Below are positions 6,128 through 6,147 of a DNA stretch of 6,147 nucleotides, piece by piece. The DNA comes from Nitrospirota bacterium (GTDB taxonomy: Bacteria; Nitrospirota; Thermodesulfovibrionia; Thermodesulfovibrionales; Magnetobacteriaceae): positions 1-6,147 of the forward strand of contig JADGAE010000120.1 of the NCBI GenBank assembly GCA_015232165.1, written 5' to 3'. The notes beneath the pieces were generated by a model. That model had not been told where the DNA came from. It ran no database searches and worked only from the letters and a program-made list of their open reading frames with translations. Position 1 is the first letter of the stretch; each line of letters begins with the position of its first letter. Position numbers and translations under genes: made by a program.

Positions 6128-6140
6128 CCCCTGCAAGGGG
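6128..6140. repeat. Second small GC hairpin near the right edge
   Basis: CCCCT at 6128-6132 pairs with AGGGG at 6136-6140 around a 3-base loop (GCA). No T-tract is visible on either side within the window. Together with the adjacent GC hairpin and the palindrome at positions 1-18 it looks like part of a C/G-rich dispersed intergenic element. I assign no function. Confidence 0.4.
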
Positions 6141-6147
6141 ACCAGTC

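Noticed and set aside
1..6147. Possibility that the cluster is a transposon, a phage region or part of a CRISPR or defence locus
   Set aside because: No transposase, integrase, spacer-repeat array, nuclease or toxin-like protein is present. The flanking repeats alone do not establish mobility.

Overview
The window is one compact plus-strand cluster of four two-component signalling genes, covering about 137 to 6013, with short non-coding flanks on both sides. The coding DNA has moderate GC content and the proteins look bacterial. The abundance of hybrid kinases and tandem receivers, together with GC-rich hairpins and a 'CATGAA...TTTATGCACCC' repeat in the flanks, suggests a large-genome, signalling-rich Gram-negative. 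A Nitrospirota (Magnetobacterium-like) or Desulfobacterota relative is my best guess. That is an impression, not a determination, because no phylogenetic marker is present.

Layout: 1-136 holds a perfect GC palindrome, one copy of the flanking repeat and a candidate sigma70-type promoter. 137-1168 encodes a soluble receiver (REC) fused to a HisKA_2-type histidine kinase. 1220-3136 encodes a membrane histidine kinase with an extracytoplasmic sensor region, a HAMP-like linker and an HPK4/NtrB-like kinase core. 3153-4370 encodes a REC-REC-coil-PAS protein with no recognisable output domain. 4367-6013 encodes a REC-REC-coil-histidine kinase and overlaps the preceding gene by 4 bases (ATGA). 6014-6147 holds a second copy of the flanking repeat and two GC hairpins. 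One of these hairpins is a textbook intrinsic terminator only when read on the minus strand.

How the genes may work together: the operon carries five receiver domains and three kinase catalytic cores, all with their key residues. It has no DNA-binding, cyclic-di-GMP, methyltransferase or other classical effector domain, and no Hpt domain. In two of the kinases the receivers lie N-terminal to the kinase core, where they more plausibly act as inputs than as relay intermediates. I infer a signal-integration network: the membrane kinase senses an external cue and phosphorylates the receivers of the soluble proteins, which then tune their own kinases or interact through PAS and coiled-coil contacts. 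The final output must be encoded elsewhere. The third and fourth genes share a homologous REC-REC-helix module with different C-termini, which points to tandem duplication followed by domain replacement.
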